Assembly: GCF_017741815.1 (NCBI RefSeq)
Contig: NZ_JAGHMF010000011.1
Location: 1 to 64,000 of the forward strand
Reading direction: 5' to 3'
Source of the DNA: Rhizobium sp. 16-488-2b
Lineage (GTDB): Bacteria > Pseudomonadota > Alphaproteobacteria > Rhizobiales > Rhizobiaceae
DNA: 64,000 nucleotides
A program made the position numbers and the translations under genes. This document shows, piece after piece, positions 42,693-53,431 of this stretch (its first letter is position 1; each line of letters opens with the position of its first letter). The notes beneath the pieces are model-generated. The model had not been told where the DNA came from. It worked only from the letters and a program-made list of their open reading frames with translations, and made no database searches.

Positions 42693-44585
42693 ATGTTCGA
42701 TCTTCTGCGTAGAGCTGCCCGGACCTGGGCGGCCAAGCTCCTGATGCTGCTCCTGGTCGCCTCTTTCGGCATTTGGGGTGTGTCACACTCCCTGCTGACC
42801 GGCAGCACCAGCACGACCGTGGTGACGGTCGGCGACCAGCAGGTCGACGTCAACGAGTTCCGCCTCGCCTATCAGCGCCAGGTCTCGAACCTCAGCCAGC
42901 AGTTCGGCATGCGCCTGACACCCGATCAGGCCCGCGCCTTCGGCGTCGAGCAGCAGGTGATTTCGCAGCTGGTGGCCGGCGCTTCGCTCGACCAGCTCGC
43001 CGCCGACATGGGGCTCGGCCTCTCCGAAGATCGTCTCGCCCAGCTGATTGGTGACGATCCGGCGTTCAAGGCCGTCAACGGCCAGTTCGACCGTTCGCTG
43101 TTCACCTCGCGCCTGCGCAACGCCGGCATCCGCGAGGACGACTATATCAAGGAGCGCAGCAAGGTCGCGGTTCGCAGCCAGATCGTCGATGCGATCTCGA
43201 ACGGCTTCACGCCGCCGAAGACGTTGGTCGATTCGCTGAAGCTCTACCGCCAGGAAAGCCGCGGCATCGACTACCTGCTGCTGACGAACGCCAATATCGA
43301 GCCGATCAAGGCGCCGGCTGACGATGTTCTGGCCAAGTGGTTCGAAGGCGCCAAGGCGCGCTATCGTGCGCCCGAATATCGCAAGTTCACCTATCTGAAA
43401 CTGCAGCCGGCCGACATCGCAGACGCCGGAACGGTGACCGACGATCAGATCCGTGAGGACTTCGAAAAGCGCAAGGACGCCTATCGTACGCCGGAAAGCC
43501 GCACGATCGAGCAGCTGACCTTCCAGAACAAGGACCTCGCCAACGCGGCCGCAAATGCGCTCAAGACCGGCACGACCTTCGACCAGCTGGTGACCGACCA
43601 GGGCAAGACCGCCAATGACGTCATGCTCGGCGAGTTCACCAAGGACAAGGTTCCCGACCAGTCCGTTGCCGACGCGGCCTTCGCCGTTTCCCGCAATGGC
43701 GCCACCTCGCCTGTCGTCGAGGGTAGCTTCGGCCCGGTTATCCTGCGCATCACCAACATCAAGCCGGAGAGCGCCAAGAGCTTCGACGAGGTCAAGGAAG
43801 ACCTGCGCAAGCAGCTTGCCGTCGCCAATGCGTCGCAGCAGATGATCACCGTTCACGATCAGATCGAAGACCTGCGCAGCTCCGGCTCGACGCTCGACCA
43901 GATCGCCACGCAGCTGAAGCTCAAGGCCGTGACCGTCGACGCCGTCGATGCAACGGGCCTCGACAAGGCCGGCAATGAGATCAAGGACATCCCGGAGAAG
44001 CAGCAGGTGCTGGGCGCGGTGTTCCGTGCCGAAGCTGGTGCTGATATCCCGTCGCTCTCGATCGGTACGGATGGCTATCTGTGGTTTGCTCTCGGCGACA
44101 TCACGCCCGAGCGCGACCGTCCGCTTGCCGAAGTTCACGACAAGGCCGTCGCCGACTGGACCGCCGAGCAGCAGAAGACGGAGCTCGCCAAGAAGGCGGA
44201 CGAGCTGAAGCAGCAGGCCCAGAAGGGTACCTCGCTTGCCGACATCGCCGCACCGTTCGGCATTCAGGTCGAGAGCAAGAGCGGCATCACTCGCGGCATG
44301 GACGACGTGGTTCTTGGCACCGGCGGCGTCAACGCCTCCTTCTCTGGCCCGATCGACACGATCGCAACCGCTATCGGCGCCGATCCGACGACGCAGATCC
44401 TGATGAAGGTGACAGAAGTGAACACCGAGCCGACCGGCGACGTGCTTGCCAACCAGGACCAGCAGATCAACGCGATCGCCAACGCCGCCGGCGACGACAT
44501 CCTGGACCAGATGGTCTCCCTGCTGCAGACGCAGTATGGCGTGTCGATCAACCAGCAGCTCGCCGAACAGGCAGCCTCGCGCTAA
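42693..44585 (+). CDS. ppiD: Periplasmic peptidyl-prolyl isomerase (PpiD/SurA-N type)
   Basis: The 630-residue protein has one N-terminal membrane helix (about residues 12-32), a SurA-N chaperone region, and a parvulin-type rotamase domain in the middle (about 240-360). It is anchored in the inner membrane and helps fold proteins leaving the Sec channel. It precedes trpD by 15 bp, an arrangement common in Rhizobiales. Function is supported by domain order; catalytic activity of the parvulin domain in PpiD is weak or absent in some bacteria. Confidence 0.92.
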   Translation: MFDLLRRAARTWAAKLLMLLLVASFGIWGVSHSLLTGSTSTTVVTVGDQQVDVNEFRLAYQRQVSNLSQQFGMRLTPDQARAFGVEQQVISQLVAGASLDQLAADMGLGLSEDRLAQLIGDDPAFKAVNGQFDRSLFTSRLRNAGIREDDYIKERSKVAVRSQIVDAISNGFTPPKTLVDSLKLYRQESRGIDYLLLTNANIEPIKAPADDVLAKWFEGAKARYRAPEYRKFTYLKLQPADIADAGTVTDDQIREDFEKRKDAYRTPESRTIEQLTFQNKDLANAAANALKTGTTFDQLVTDQGKTANDVMLGEFTKDKVPDQSVADAAFAVSRNGATSPVVEGSFGPVILRITNIKPESAKSFDEVKEDLRKQLAVANASQQMITVHDQIEDLRSSGSTLDQIATQLKLKAVTVDAVDATGLDKAGNEIKDIPEKQQVLGAVFRAEAGADIPSLSIGTDGYLWFALGDITPERDRPLAEVHDKAVADWTAEQQKTELAKKADELKQQAQKGTSLADIAAPFGIQVESKSGITRGMDDVVLGTGGVNASFSGPIDTIATAIGADPTTQILMKVTEVNTEPTGDVLANQDQQINAIANAAGDDILDQMVSLLQTQYGVSINQQLAEQAASR

Positions 44586-44600
44586 GGGGAAGATGAACGC

Positions 44601-45617
44601 ATGACCGATCTGAAGCCCCTCCTGGCGAAGGCCGCAAGCCGCGAACCTCTGACACGTGAGGAGGCCCGCGAGGCCTTCGACATCCTGATGTCCGGCCAGG
44701 CGACGCCCTCTCAGATCGGCGGCTTTCTGATGGCGCTGCGCGTTCGCGGCGAGACAGTCGACGAGATCGTCGGCGCCGTCACCACCATGCGCTCGAAGAT
44801 GCTGACGGTGGAAGCGCCAGCCGATGCCATCGACATCGTCGGCACCGGCGGTGACGCCAGCGGCACCTACAACATCTCGACGCTGGCGGCCCTGATCGTC
44901 GCCGGCGCCGGCGTACCGGTCGCCAAGCACGGCAACCGCGCACTCAGCTCCAAATCGGGTGCTGCCGACAGCCTGGCTGCGCTGGGCGTCAAGCTCGACG
45001 TGACGCCTGAGGTCATCTCGCGCTGCATCCGCGAAGCCGGCGTCGGCTTCATGTTCGCGCAGCAGCACCACTCGGCCATGCGCCATGTCGGCCCGTCGCG
45101 TGTCGAACTCGGCACGCGCACGATCTTCAACGTTCTCGGCCCGCTCTCCAATCCGGCCGGCGTTCGCCGCCAGCTGCTCGGCGTCTACTCGCCGCAACTC
45201 GTCATGCCGATCGCCGAAGTGATGCGCGATCTTGGCTCTGAGAGCGTCTGGGTCGTGCACGGCAATGGCCTCGACGAGATCACCACGACGGGCAAGACCA
45301 GCGTCGCAGCACTCGAGAACGGCAAGATCAAAAGCTTCGAGCTGTCGCCTAGCGATTTCGGCGTCGATACGGTCGAGCTTCAGGCGATCAAGGGCGGCGA
45401 TGGCGTTGTCAACGCCGCTGCCTTGCGCGATGTGCTGAGCGGCGCGAAGAATGCCTATCGCGATATCGCGCTTGCCAATGCCGCCGCATCGCTCGTTATC
45501 GCCGGCAAGGCCGAGACGTTGCGCGACGGCATGCGGCTTGCCGCGCAGTCGCTCGACAGCGGCGCCACCGCGGGTGCGCTCGACAAACTTGTCGCCGTAT
45601 CCAACGACCTCGACTAG
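44601..45617 (+). CDS. trpD: Anthranilate phosphoribosyltransferase
   Basis: The 338-residue enzyme shows the PRPP-binding motif [38 protein letters not shown] and the anthranilate-contact region [13 protein letters not shown]. It adds phosphoribose to anthranilate in tryptophan synthesis. It is followed by trpC nine bases later, so the two are co-transcribed with ppiD and moaC. Confidence 0.97.
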   Translation: MTDLKPLLAKAASREPLTREEAREAFDILMSGQATPSQIGGFLMALRVRGETVDEIVGAVTTMRSKMLTVEAPADAIDIVGTGGDASGTYNISTLAALIVAGAGVPVAKHGNRALSSKSGAADSLAALGVKLDVTPEVISRCIREAGVGFMFAQQHHSAMRHVGPSRVELGTRTIFNVLGPLSNPAGVRRQLLGVYSPQLVMPIAEVMRDLGSESVWVVHGNGLDEITTTGKTSVAALENGKIKSFELSPSDFGVDTVELQAIKGGDGVVNAAALRDVLSGAKNAYRDIALANAAASLVIAGKAETLRDGMRLAAQSLDSGATAGALDKLVAVSNDLD

Positions 45618-45626
45618 GATACCGCC

Positions 45627-46439
45627 ATGACCGACATTCTGCAGAAGATCGAACTCTACAAGCGCGAAGAGATCGCCGCTGCGAAGGCCAAGGTATCGCT
45701 CGCCGATCTGAAGGCGATGCAGCAGGACCAGACCGCGCCGCGCGGTTTCCACAAGGCGCTGGTCTCCAAGCGCGATGCGGGCCAGTTCGGTCTGATCGCG
45801 GAAATCAAGAAGGCAAGCCCGTCCAAGGGACTGATCCGTCCTGATTTCGATCCGCCAGCGCTGGCCAAGGCTTACGAGCTTGGCGGCGCGGCCTGCCTGT
45901 CCGTGCTCACGGATACGCCGAGCTTTCAGGGCGCGCCCGAGTTCCTGATGGCGGCACGCGCGGCCTGCAAGCTGCCGGCGCTGCGCAAGGATTTCATGTT
46001 CGAGACCTATCAGGTGCAGGAAGCCCGTGCATGGGGCGCCGATTGCATTCTGCTGATCATGGCCTCGCTCTCCGACAGCGATGCGGCGCGTCTGCAGGAC
46101 GAGGCTTTCGGGCTCGGCATGGATGTGCTCGTCGAGGTTCACGACGCCGAAGAAATGGAACGGGCGCTGAAGCTCTCGTCGCCGCTGGTCGGGATCAACA
46201 ACCGCAACCTCAGGACCTTCGAGGTCAGCCTCACGGTCAGCGAGGAACTGTCGGCGATGGTGCCGGATGACCAGCTTTTGGTTGGTGAAAGCGGCATCTT
46301 CACGCATGAGGATTGCAAGCGGCTTCAGGCTTTCGGCATCAACACCTTCCTCGTCGGCGAGAGCTTGATGCGCAAGGATGATGTGACGGCTGCCACGCAG
46401 GCGCTGCTGTTCGGCCAGGCCTCGCTGGCGGCCGAATAA
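45627..46439 (+). CDS. trpC: Indole-3-glycerol-phosphate synthase
   Basis: The 270-residue TIM-barrel enzyme has [15 protein letters not shown] (phosphate and substrate binding), [21 protein letters not shown] with the catalytic lysine, and [12 protein letters not shown]. It closes the indole ring from carboxyphenylaminodeoxyribulose phosphate. The single-domain form without a fused TrpF is usual in alphaproteobacteria. It is one base from moaC. Confidence 0.97.
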   Translation: MTDILQKIELYKREEIAAAKAKVSLADLKAMQQDQTAPRGFHKALVSKRDAGQFGLIAEIKKASPSKGLIRPDFDPPALAKAYELGGAACLSVLTDTPSFQGAPEFLMAARAACKLPALRKDFMFETYQVQEARAWGADCILLIMASLSDSDAARLQDEAFGLGMDVLVEVHDAEEMERALKLSSPLVGINNRNLRTFEVSLTVSEELSAMVPDDQLLVGESGIFTHEDCKRLQAFGINTFLVGESLMRKDDVTAATQALLFGQASLAAE

Positions 46440-46440
46440 G

Positions 46441-46941
46441 ATGAGTAGCGAGAAGGCCGGTCTTACCCATATCGACGCGGCCGGCGAGGCGCATATGGTC
46501 GATGTCGGCGACAAGGCCGACACCACCCGCATCGCCACCGCTGAGGGCCATGTGAAGATGGCGGCGGCAACACTTCAGCTGATCCTAGAGGGCAACGCCA
46601 AGAAGGGCGACGTGATCGGCACGGCGCGGCTGGCCGGCATCATGGCCGCCAAGCAGACCAGCAATCTCATCCCGCTCTGCCATCCGCTTATGCTTACGAA
46701 GGTTTCGGTCGAGATTGCCGAGGATAGCGCCCTGCCCGGCCTGCGCGTCACCGCGACCGCCAAGCTTACAGGCAAGACCGGCGTGGAGATGGAAGCACTG
46801 ACGGCCGTCTCGGTCGCTTGCCTGACGATCTACGACATGGCCAAGGCGGCAGACAAGGCGATGGAGATCAGCGGCATCCGGCTGCTTGAGAAGTCGGGCG
46901 GGAAGTCGGGCGATTTCAGACATCCGGAGCATGCGAAATGA
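46441..46941 (+). CDS. moaC: Cyclic pyranopterin monophosphate synthase
   Basis: The 166-residue protein has the MoaC core [15 protein letters not shown] and the segment [18 protein letters not shown]. It makes cyclic pyranopterin phosphate, the first committed molybdopterin intermediate, together with MoaA (encoded elsewhere). Its stop overlaps the moeA start (ATGA), linking the two steps of cofactor synthesis. Confidence 0.97.
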   Translation: MSSEKAGLTHIDAAGEAHMVDVGDKADTTRIATAEGHVKMAAATLQLILEGNAKKGDVIGTARLAGIMAAKQTSNLIPLCHPLMLTKVSVEIAEDSALPGLRVTATAKLTGKTGVEMEALTAVSVACLTIYDMAKAADKAMEISGIRLLEKSGGKSGDFRHPEHAK

Positions 46942-48161
46942 GCCTGCTGCCCGTTGCCGAAGCTAAGGAACGCCTGCTGTCGCGGGCAAAGCCCATCATG
47001 GCGCCTGAGACCGTCTCCCTGGCTGAGGCCGAGGGGCGTGTTCTCGCGACCGACGTCGCGGCTCGGTTGACCCAGCCGCCCTTCAATTCATCGGCGATGG
47101 ACGGCTATGCGCTGCGCGGCGAGGACGCGCTTGAGCCCGGCAGCGAGCTACTGATAATCGGGACGTCGTCCGCAGGACACGCGTTTGACGGCACGATCGG
47201 CGCCGGCGAGACCGTGCGGATCTTCACCGGTGCGCCCGTTCCCGAGGGCGCCGACAGCGTGTTGCTGCAGGAAGACGCCGAAAAGACGGGCAACGGCATC
47301 CGCACCACCTATCCCGTGCGTCCCGGCCAGCATGTGCGGCCACGCGGGCAGGACTTTCGTGAGGGCGAGCCCGTTCTGATGGCAGGCGCGGTGATCGATT
47401 TCTCGCGACTGACTGTTGCTGCCGGGATGAACCATGCGACGCTCGATGTTCGGCGCAAGCCTCTGGTCGCGCTGCTTGCCACCGGCGACGAGCTGGTGAC
47501 GCCAGGACAACAGCCCGGCCCCTCGCAGATCATCGCTTCCAGCACGTTCGGGATTGCGGCACTCGCGCGCAAGGCCGGCGCCGAGGTGCTCGATCTCGGT
47601 ATCGTTCCCGACGACAAGGCGGCGATCACGGCCGCTGTTGAAAGAGCGCGACAAGCCAAGGTGGACGTGATCGTGACACTTGGCGGCGCGTCCGTCGGGG
47701 ACCACGATCTCGTGCAGGCGACCTTGCTTGCCGCCGGCATGGAGCTCGATTTCTGGCGGATCGCCATGCGGCCAGGAAAGCCGCTGATGGTCGGCAGTTT
47801 CGGCGATACGCATGTGCTTGGTCTTCCGGGCAATCCGGTTTCCAGCCTCGTCTGCGGCCTGCTGTTTCTCGAACCGCTGATCCGCAAGCTCGCATCCCTG
47901 CCGCCGGTCAAGCGGAGCGCTACGGCAGAAGTTGGCGTGAGCATGAAGGCGAACGACCAGAGGCAGGATTACGTCAGGGCAAGAGCGGTGCGTTCAGCAT
48001 CGGGCGCGCTGCGCGTCGAGCCATTCGGCAAGCAGGATTCGTCGATGATGAAGATTTTCGCGGAAGCCGACTGCCTGATCATACGGCCCCCGCATGCGCC
48101 CGCTCTCGAGGCCAGAGAGGCATGCGAGGTGATGCTGATCCGTCCGGAGCTGCTCGGCTGA
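46938..48161 (+). CDS. moeA: Molybdopterin molybdenumtransferase
   Basis: The 407-residue enzyme has [13 protein letters not shown] near residue 50, [22 protein letters not shown] and [11 protein letters not shown], all typical of MoeA. It inserts molybdate into molybdopterin. It overlaps moaC by four bases. A change of gene order follows: an ACT-domain gene is next, and I see no lexA immediately downstream, as found in some rhizobia. Confidence 0.97.
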   Translation: MSLLPVAEAKERLLSRAKPIMAPETVSLAEAEGRVLATDVAARLTQPPFNSSAMDGYALRGEDALEPGSELLIIGTSSAGHAFDGTIGAGETVRIFTGAPVPEGADSVLLQEDAEKTGNGIRTTYPVRPGQHVRPRGQDFREGEPVLMAGAVIDFSRLTVAAGMNHATLDVRRKPLVALLATGDELVTPGQQPGPSQIIASSTFGIAALARKAGAEVLDLGIVPDDKAAITAAVERARQAKVDVIVTLGGASVGDHDLVQATLLAAGMELDFWRIAMRPGKPLMVGSFGDTHVLGLPGNPVSSLVCGLLFLEPLIRKLASLPPVKRSATAEVGVSMKANDQRQDYVRARAVRSASGALRVEPFGKQDSSMMKIFAEADCLIIRPPHAPALEAREACEVMLIRPELLG

Positions 48162-48272
48162 ACGCTTGGTCGTGCGCCGGTAACGACAGATCTCGGTTAT
48201 CGCGGCGACTTGTGCGGATAGCGCGCGCGTTCCACACTCCGCGCACTTCACTCATAGTTGGGAGGGCTGATC

Positions 48273-48686
48273 ATGACCATCGAGCCGGTTCGCGATACGA
48301 AGGCCATGCTGCGTGGCATGACGCCGAGCCTTGATGCTAAAGACTATGTGTTTTGCACGACGGAGGACGAGCAACTGGCCGTGCAGGCTGCGCCTTTATC
48401 GCTCGGCTGGTTTCGCGAAGCCGAAGGCGTGTCCTTGATACTGCTGGCCGGCGATGCGCAACGGCTGGGCTTCGACACCGCGCTCATCATGCGGCGGATC
48501 ACACTCACCGTGTTCTCATCGCTTGAAGGTGTCGGGCTGACGGCCGCCGTCGCCACAGCGCTCGCCAATCACAACATCTCGTGCAACATGGTGGCCGCCT
48601 ATCATCACGACCATGTCTTCGTGCCAACGGCCAACGCCGAAGAAGCCATGCGGGTGCTTCTGGAGCTGCAGGCAGCGGCAGACTGA
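48273..48686 (+). CDS. ACT-domain protein (DUF2241-like)
   Basis: The 137-residue protein has an ACT-type C-terminal half (RITLTVFSSLEGVGLTAAVATALANHNISCNM) and a less conserved N-terminal half with the motif LGWFREAEGVSLIL. Small ACT proteins of this sort may bind amino acids as sensors. The ATG at 48273 follows GGGAGGG. It stands alone and is convergent with the methyltransferase gene. Confidence 0.75.
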   Translation: MTIEPVRDTKAMLRGMTPSLDAKDYVFCTTEDEQLAVQAAPLSLGWFREAEGVSLILLAGDAQRLGFDTALIMRRITLTVFSSLEGVGLTAAVATALANHNISCNMVAAYHHDHVFVPTANAEEAMRVLLELQAAAD

Positions 48687-48707
48687 CGTTGGAGCGCCTG
48701 GAATTGG

Positions 48708-49409
48708 CTAACGGCCAGGAACAGCGGCCAAGCTGAAGACACCAGCGCGCACCTCGGCCCCGTCGCTACCAAGACCGAAATCCGGAACGAAATACTCGGC
48801 AATGCAACGCAGCTTCTCCGTTGGCAGCGGCACTCGGTAGGGATCGCCGATCAGGACGTCGATACCGGCGGCGCGGCAGGTTTCGAGAAACGCCAGCGCG
48901 CGTTTTGCCAGCGCTTCGTCATAGAAGAGATCGCCAGCCAGAACGATATCGACCGCAGGCGGCGCACCGTCGAGGAGATCTGCATGAACAAGATCGATCT
49001 CGACGCCGTTGGCGGTCGCATTAAGGCGGGCGGCGGCGATGGCGTTGTCGTCGATGTCGGCGGCGACCACGGATGTTGCGCCTGCCTTGGCGGCGACGAT
49101 CGCGACGAGGCCGGAGCCGGTTCCAAGATCGAGAACGCGGCGGCCGCGCACGAGATGCGGGTTCTCGGCGATATGACGTGCGAGCACCGCACCGCCGCCC
49201 CAGCCATAGGCCCAGTAAGGTGCCGGCGCGTCTGGATCGGTGCCGCCGAGCCGTGACAGGCGGCTGCCGGAATGGGCGGTGTAGAGCTGAATATCTTCGA
49301 GACCCGGCACGGGCAGAAGCCGGAGGTTACGGGCGATGAACGCGTTGATGTCGAAGGAAGATGTGCGCTTCTGCGGCTGGGCACCGTCGTCAGCGGAAAC
49401 GGATGTCAT
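48708..49409 (-). CDS. Class I SAM-dependent methyltransferase (ETFB lysine methyltransferase-like)
   Basis: The 233-residue protein contains the SAM-binding motif VLDLGTGSGLVAIVAAKAGA, an acidic motif AADIDDNAI and the substrate-side segment VLAGDLFYDEALAKRAL. The pattern PYWAYGWGGGAVLARHI is typical of the nicotinamide N-methyltransferase-like/ETFB-KMT group, whose members modify lysines on electron transfer flavoprotein. The target here is not shown. The ATG at 49409 is chosen; an in-frame ATG at 49430 gives a longer form. Confidence 0.83.
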   Translation of the reverse strand: MTSVSADDGAQPQKRTSSFDINAFIARNLRLLPVPGLEDIQLYTAHSGSRLSRLGGTDPDAPAPYWAYGWGGGAVLARHIAENPHLVRGRRVLDLGTGSGLVAIVAAKAGATSVVAADIDDNAIAAARLNATANGVEIDLVHADLLDGAPPAVDIVLAGDLFYDEALAKRALAFLETCRAAGIDVLIGDPYRVPLPTEKLRCIAEYFVPDFGLGSDGAEVRAGVFSLAAVPGR

Positions 49410-49591
49410 GCGCTCAGTCCTGTCATGCATCGCGTCGCCCGGTCCGGATCAGCAACCGCGCGATTCATGTTTCGCGATTGCTTGATATGAGAAACGGCGA
49501 GACATGGCTGCCAGGTCGAGTGGTGCCCTGAAAATCAAGACAATCCGAACGACTGGCAGCGCATGCGATCCTCGCCGTCACGCTTTGGGCC

Positions 49592-51469
49592 TCAGCCCTT
49601 CTTCTTGGAGAACTTCGGCTTGCCTTCGTATTTCGGCTTGCCCTCGAACTTAGGCTTGCCGGGCTTGCTCCACGGCTTGCTGTCGCGCTCGCCGGCTGGG
49701 GCGGCATCGCTGCGCGGTCCCTTCTTGAAGCCGCCGTCGCGCGGGCGGTCGTCATAGCTCTTCTTGGCGGCATAAGGCTTCGGACCAGACTTGTTGAAAT
49801 CCGGCTTGCCATAATCCTGGCGACCGAATTCCGGCGTGCCGGGCAGACGGCTGACGCGGATGCCGCGTTCCATCGTCTTGTTAGGGCCGGTCGCGGCGAG
49901 GAACGCATCGGCACTACCGGCGGCGATCTCAACGAAGGTCTCTTCCGGCTGCATCTTGATGGCGCCGATGTCGCGTTTGGTCAGGTTGCCGTTACGGCAG
50001 ATCATCGGGATCAGCCAACGCGGCTCGGCATTCTGCTTGCGGCCGACCGACAAAGAGAACCAGACGCTGGGGCCGAAATCGTCACGCGGGCCACGCGGGC
50101 TGGTATCGCGCGGGCCATCGGCGTTGTCGCGCGGCTTGCGCGGACCGGCCTGCAGGCTGATCTCCATCAGATCTTCCGGCGCCGACTGTTTGGCGCGGTA
50201 GAGGTTGACGAAGGCGTTTGCGAGCTTCTCGGCGCCATGCGCTTCGAGCAGGCGCTTGACGATGTCCTGCTCCTCTTCGCGCGGAGCCTCTTCGAAGATC
50301 GGATCGGCGAGCAGGCGTTCCTCGTCGCGGGCAATGACTTCCTCGGCAGACGGCGGCAGCGCCCAGGTGGCGGCGATGCCGGCATTGTCGAGCAAACGTT
50401 CGGCCTTGCGGCGGGCGTTGAGCGGCACGATCATGGCGCTGACGCCCTTGCGACCGGCGCGACCGGTACGGCCCGAGCGATGGAGCAGGGTTTCCGGATT
50501 GGTCGGCAGGTCAGCGTGGATGACGAGATCGAGGCCAGGAAGGTCGATGCCGCGGGCGGCGACGTCGGTCGCGATGCAGACGCGGGCGCGGCCATCGCGC
50601 ATTGCCTGCAGCGCGTGGCTGCGCTCGTTCTGCGTCAGTTCGCCCGAGAGCGCGACGACGTCGAAATTACGGTTATGGAAGCGGGCGGTCAGATGGTTGA
50701 CGGCCGCACGGGTCGAGCAGAAGACGATGGCGTTGGTCGCCTCGTAATAGCGCAGAACGTTGATGATGGCGTTTTCGCGGTCGCTCGGGGCGACGGCGAG
50801 CGCACGGTATTCGATATCGACGTGCTGCTTTTCTTCCGTCGTGGTGGCGATGCGCACGGCGTTCTTCTGATAGCTCTTCGCAAGCTTGGCGATGGCGGCA
50901 GGAACGGTTGCCGAGAACATCAGCGTGCGGCGGTCATCCGGGGACGCATCGAGGATGAATTCGAGGTCTTCACGGAAGCCGAGGTCGAGCATCTCGTCGG
51001 CTTCGTCGAGCACGACGGCCTTCAGATCGGACATGTCGAGCGCGCGGCGGCGAATGTGGTCGCAGAGACGACCGGGCGTGCCGACGACGATGTGGGCGCC
51101 ACGCTCGAGCGCGCGGCGCTCGCTGCGGATATCCATGCCGCCGACGCAGCTGACGATGACGGCGCCAGTCAGCTCATAGAGCCATTCCAGCTCGCGCTTG
51201 ACCTGCAGCGCAAGCTCGCGGGTCGGCGCAATGACAAGCGCCAGCGGGGTGGCGGCTGGCTCGAAGCGTTCATCGTCGCCAAGCAAGGTCGGCGCCATGG
51301 CGAGGCCGAAAGCAACCGTCTTGCCGGAGCCGGTCTGCGCCGATACCAGCGCGTCGGATGCGGCAAGCGCCGGATCGAGCATGGATTGCTGAACGGGGGT
51401 GAGCTCGGAATAACCGCGCTTCGCCAACGCCTTGCCGATCGCCGGAACGACGCCGCTTATCTCTGTCAT
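49592..51469 (-). CDS. DEAD-box RNA helicase with DbpA-like RNA-binding domain
   Basis: The 625-residue protein has the helicase core: Q-motif (GYSELTPVQQSML), Walker A SAQTGSGKT, DEAD in VVLDEADEMLDLGF, SAT, and HRSGRTGRAGRKG. A DbpA-type RNA-binding domain (about residues 440-535) follows, then a basic, low-complexity tail with KPKFEGKPKYEG repeats. DbpA-type helicases act in 23S rRNA maturation. The ATG at 51469 begins the homology. Confidence 0.93.
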   Translation of the reverse strand: MTEISGVVPAIGKALAKRGYSELTPVQQSMLDPALAASDALVSAQTGSGKTVAFGLAMAPTLLGDDERFEPAATPLALVIAPTRELALQVKRELEWLYELTGAVIVSCVGGMDIRSERRALERGAHIVVGTPGRLCDHIRRRALDMSDLKAVVLDEADEMLDLGFREDLEFILDASPDDRRTLMFSATVPAAIAKLAKSYQKNAVRIATTTEEKQHVDIEYRALAVAPSDRENAIINVLRYYEATNAIVFCSTRAAVNHLTARFHNRNFDVVALSGELTQNERSHALQAMRDGRARVCIATDVAARGIDLPGLDLVIHADLPTNPETLLHRSGRTGRAGRKGVSAMIVPLNARRKAERLLDNAGIAATWALPPSAEEVIARDEERLLADPIFEEAPREEEQDIVKRLLEAHGAEKLANAFVNLYRAKQSAPEDLMEISLQAGPRKPRDNADGPRDTSPRGPRDDFGPSVWFSLSVGRKQNAEPRWLIPMICRNGNLTKRDIGAIKMQPEETFVEIAAGSADAFLAATGPNKTMERGIRVSRLPGTPEFGRQDYGKPDFNKSGPKPYAAKKSYDDRPRDGGFKKGPRSDAAPAGERDSKPWSKPGKPKFEGKPKYEGKPKFSKKKG

Positions 51470-51565
51470 TTTGTCTGTCTTTCGGAATAATCGGGCGCAC
51501 GGTGCGCCGTCCGGAACTTGCCGGTTGAAAAGTTGGGCTGTTCCTACTGCGTCAAACGACAAATG

Positions 51566-53425
51566 TCAAAGCGGATGTCCGCGCCACAGAAAGACGTCGA
51601 TGCTTTCGGCACGGCCCCGGATCCTGGCGGAGATTGGGCCCTCGAGGTCCCCTTGGTGGTTGGGTGCGGCCCCGGCGCCCGCCGCGCTCATCACGGCTGC
51701 GCTGAGCGCGAGCTCGAAACCGTTAGCTGCCGCCACTTCCATGAGGCGGCTTGCGACGTTGACGGTATCGCCGGTCGCGGTGATCTGCTGGCGTGTGCCG
51801 GTGCCGAGCCGCGAGGCAACGACGGTGCCGCAATGGGCGCCGACCTTGAAGCCGATCTTGCGGTCGGAAAGCCCGGGATCTGCTGCAAGCCAGGCCCTCA
51901 GGCGGTCGCCGAGCCCGACTGCGCAGGCAGCCGCCCGCAAGGCGTCGTCATCGGCCGGTCGCGGCAGACCGAAGAGGATCATCGCGCCATCGCCCATGAA
52001 ACTGGTGATCGCGCCGCCATGGGCACGCGCCTCGTCATCGACGAGCTCGAAGAAGCCGCTCAGGACCTCTTGCACGCGCGCAGCACCGATCGCCTCGCTC
52101 AGTCCGGTGAAGCCGGACAGATCGACGAACACCGCCGCGGCTTCCTGACGCACCGGGCGCGACAGGAAGGTTGAATCGCGCGCCAACCATTCGCCGAGGC
52201 CCGGCGCCTCGATTCGCTGCAGCAGGTCGCTCTGCGCCGCGAAATGGATGGCGCGGCGGCGATCGAGCCATAGCTCCATCGCGCCGAACAGCAGCACCGG
52301 CGGCAAGGTCGCGGCGATCGGCAGGGCGGCGCTGAACCAATAGCCATGCGAGAAGGCGACGATGTTGAACGTGAGCCATGCCAGCACGGCGGCTGCGATT
52401 GCGCTATAGGCCACGGCGCTGCGGCGCCAGCCGAGCAGGCTGATGATCAGCACCGGCAGGGCGATACCAAGCAGCGCATCGAACGAGCGCACATTGCCGT
52501 CGCGCACGATATTGTCGCCTGCAATCAGCCGGGTGATAGCCGTGGACATCACCTCGCCGCCGGGAAGCACCGGATCGAACGGCGTCGGAAAGACGTCTCC
52601 GCCACCGGTTACCGTCGAGCCGATCACGACCACCCTGCCCTCGACCATCTTGGCGTCGATCTTGCCGGCGAGCGCATCGGCGGCGCTGAAGGTGGGGATC
52701 GTTCCGCGCGGTCCGTAAAAGGTCAGCGGCAGGCGCTGGCCAATATCGGTCGGAAGGCGCAGTTCTCCGAGCGCAAGGGCTGCCGGCGTAAAGGCCGGAT
52801 TGACGCCGAGCGCCACCGACGCCACCCGCAGCGGAAACGAGGCATCGACCCGCTGCGCACCGCGCGAGATCAGCGGAATGTAGCGCGGCGTTCCGCCCTG
52901 ATCGGTCGACACGTTGACGACGCCGATCGCGGCGGAATCGGCGAAACGGGCAATCGGCAGCATCATCCGGTCGGCCACCGGAATGGTGGCGAGCGGATCC
53001 TCGGCACTCGATGTCACCGACTGAAGACTTGACGGGAAGACGCCGGCCGCAGCGATGACAGTCGGAACGCCCTTCAGCGCATCGACGAGCGCCTGATCAC
53101 CCTCCTCCGGTCCGGGATCAACGAGCAGCAAGTCCAGCGCAATGACCTTCGGCTTCAGCGCGCCGATGGTTTCCACCAGCCGCGCGAGCGTCGCCCTGCT
53201 CAGGGGATATCCGTTGGCGGTCGCCGTCTGGTCATCGATCGCGACGATGGTGACAACCGAAGGCGCGCTGCTTGGCCCAATGAGATGGCTTCTGAGGTCC
53301 GCCAGCGATGCTTCCATGCGATCGAGAAAGCCGGCATTGCCCTGCATGTGGAGATAGCCGAGCGCGCCGCCCCAAAGGGCGGCCGCGATCAGCGATATGG
53401 TTATCAGAAGCCGTCTGGCCTGCAT
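51566..53425 (-). CDS. CHASE2-domain adenylate cyclase
   Basis: The 619-residue protein has one N-terminal membrane helix, a periplasmic CHASE2 sensor (about residues 30-330), three further membrane helices, and a class III cyclase domain with FVDLSGFTGLSEAIG and FMGDGAMILFG for metal binding and GDTVNVASRL. It makes cAMP in response to an external signal. It overlaps functionally with the FecR-domain gene just upstream (six-base gap), a common pairing. Ligand unknown. Confidence 0.92.
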   Translation of the reverse strand: MQARRLLITISLIAAALWGGALGYLHMQGNAGFLDRMEASLADLRSHLIGPSSAPSVVTIVAIDDQTATANGYPLSRATLARLVETIGALKPKVIALDLLLVDPGPEEGDQALVDALKGVPTVIAAAGVFPSSLQSVTSSAEDPLATIPVADRMMLPIARFADSAAIGVVNVSTDQGGTPRYIPLISRGAQRVDASFPLRVASVALGVNPAFTPAALALGELRLPTDIGQRLPLTFYGPRGTIPTFSAADALAGKIDAKMVEGRVVVIGSTVTGGGDVFPTPFDPVLPGGEVMSTAITRLIAGDNIVRDGNVRSFDALLGIALPVLIISLLGWRRSAVAYSAIAAAVLAWLTFNIVAFSHGYWFSAALPIAATLPPVLLFGAMELWLDRRRAIHFAAQSDLLQRIEAPGLGEWLARDSTFLSRPVRQEAAAVFVDLSGFTGLSEAIGAARVQEVLSGFFELVDDEARAHGGAITSFMGDGAMILFGLPRPADDDALRAAACAVGLGDRLRAWLAADPGLSDRKIGFKVGAHCGTVVASRLGTGTRQQITATGDTVNVASRLMEVAAANGFELALSAAVMSAAGAGAAPNHQGDLEGPISARIRGRAESIDVFLWRGHPL

Positions 53426-53431
53426 GGGCGA

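Noticed and set aside
42029..42712. A plus-strand frame opposite the DUF883-like gene
   Set aside because: Mostly antisense to that gene and to its terminator; no recognisable protein.
42783..46538. A 1251-codon open frame on the minus strand across ppiD, trpD and trpC
   Set aside because: It is antisense to three well-recognised genes and arises from GC-rich codon structure; it shows no protein family features and no ribosome site.
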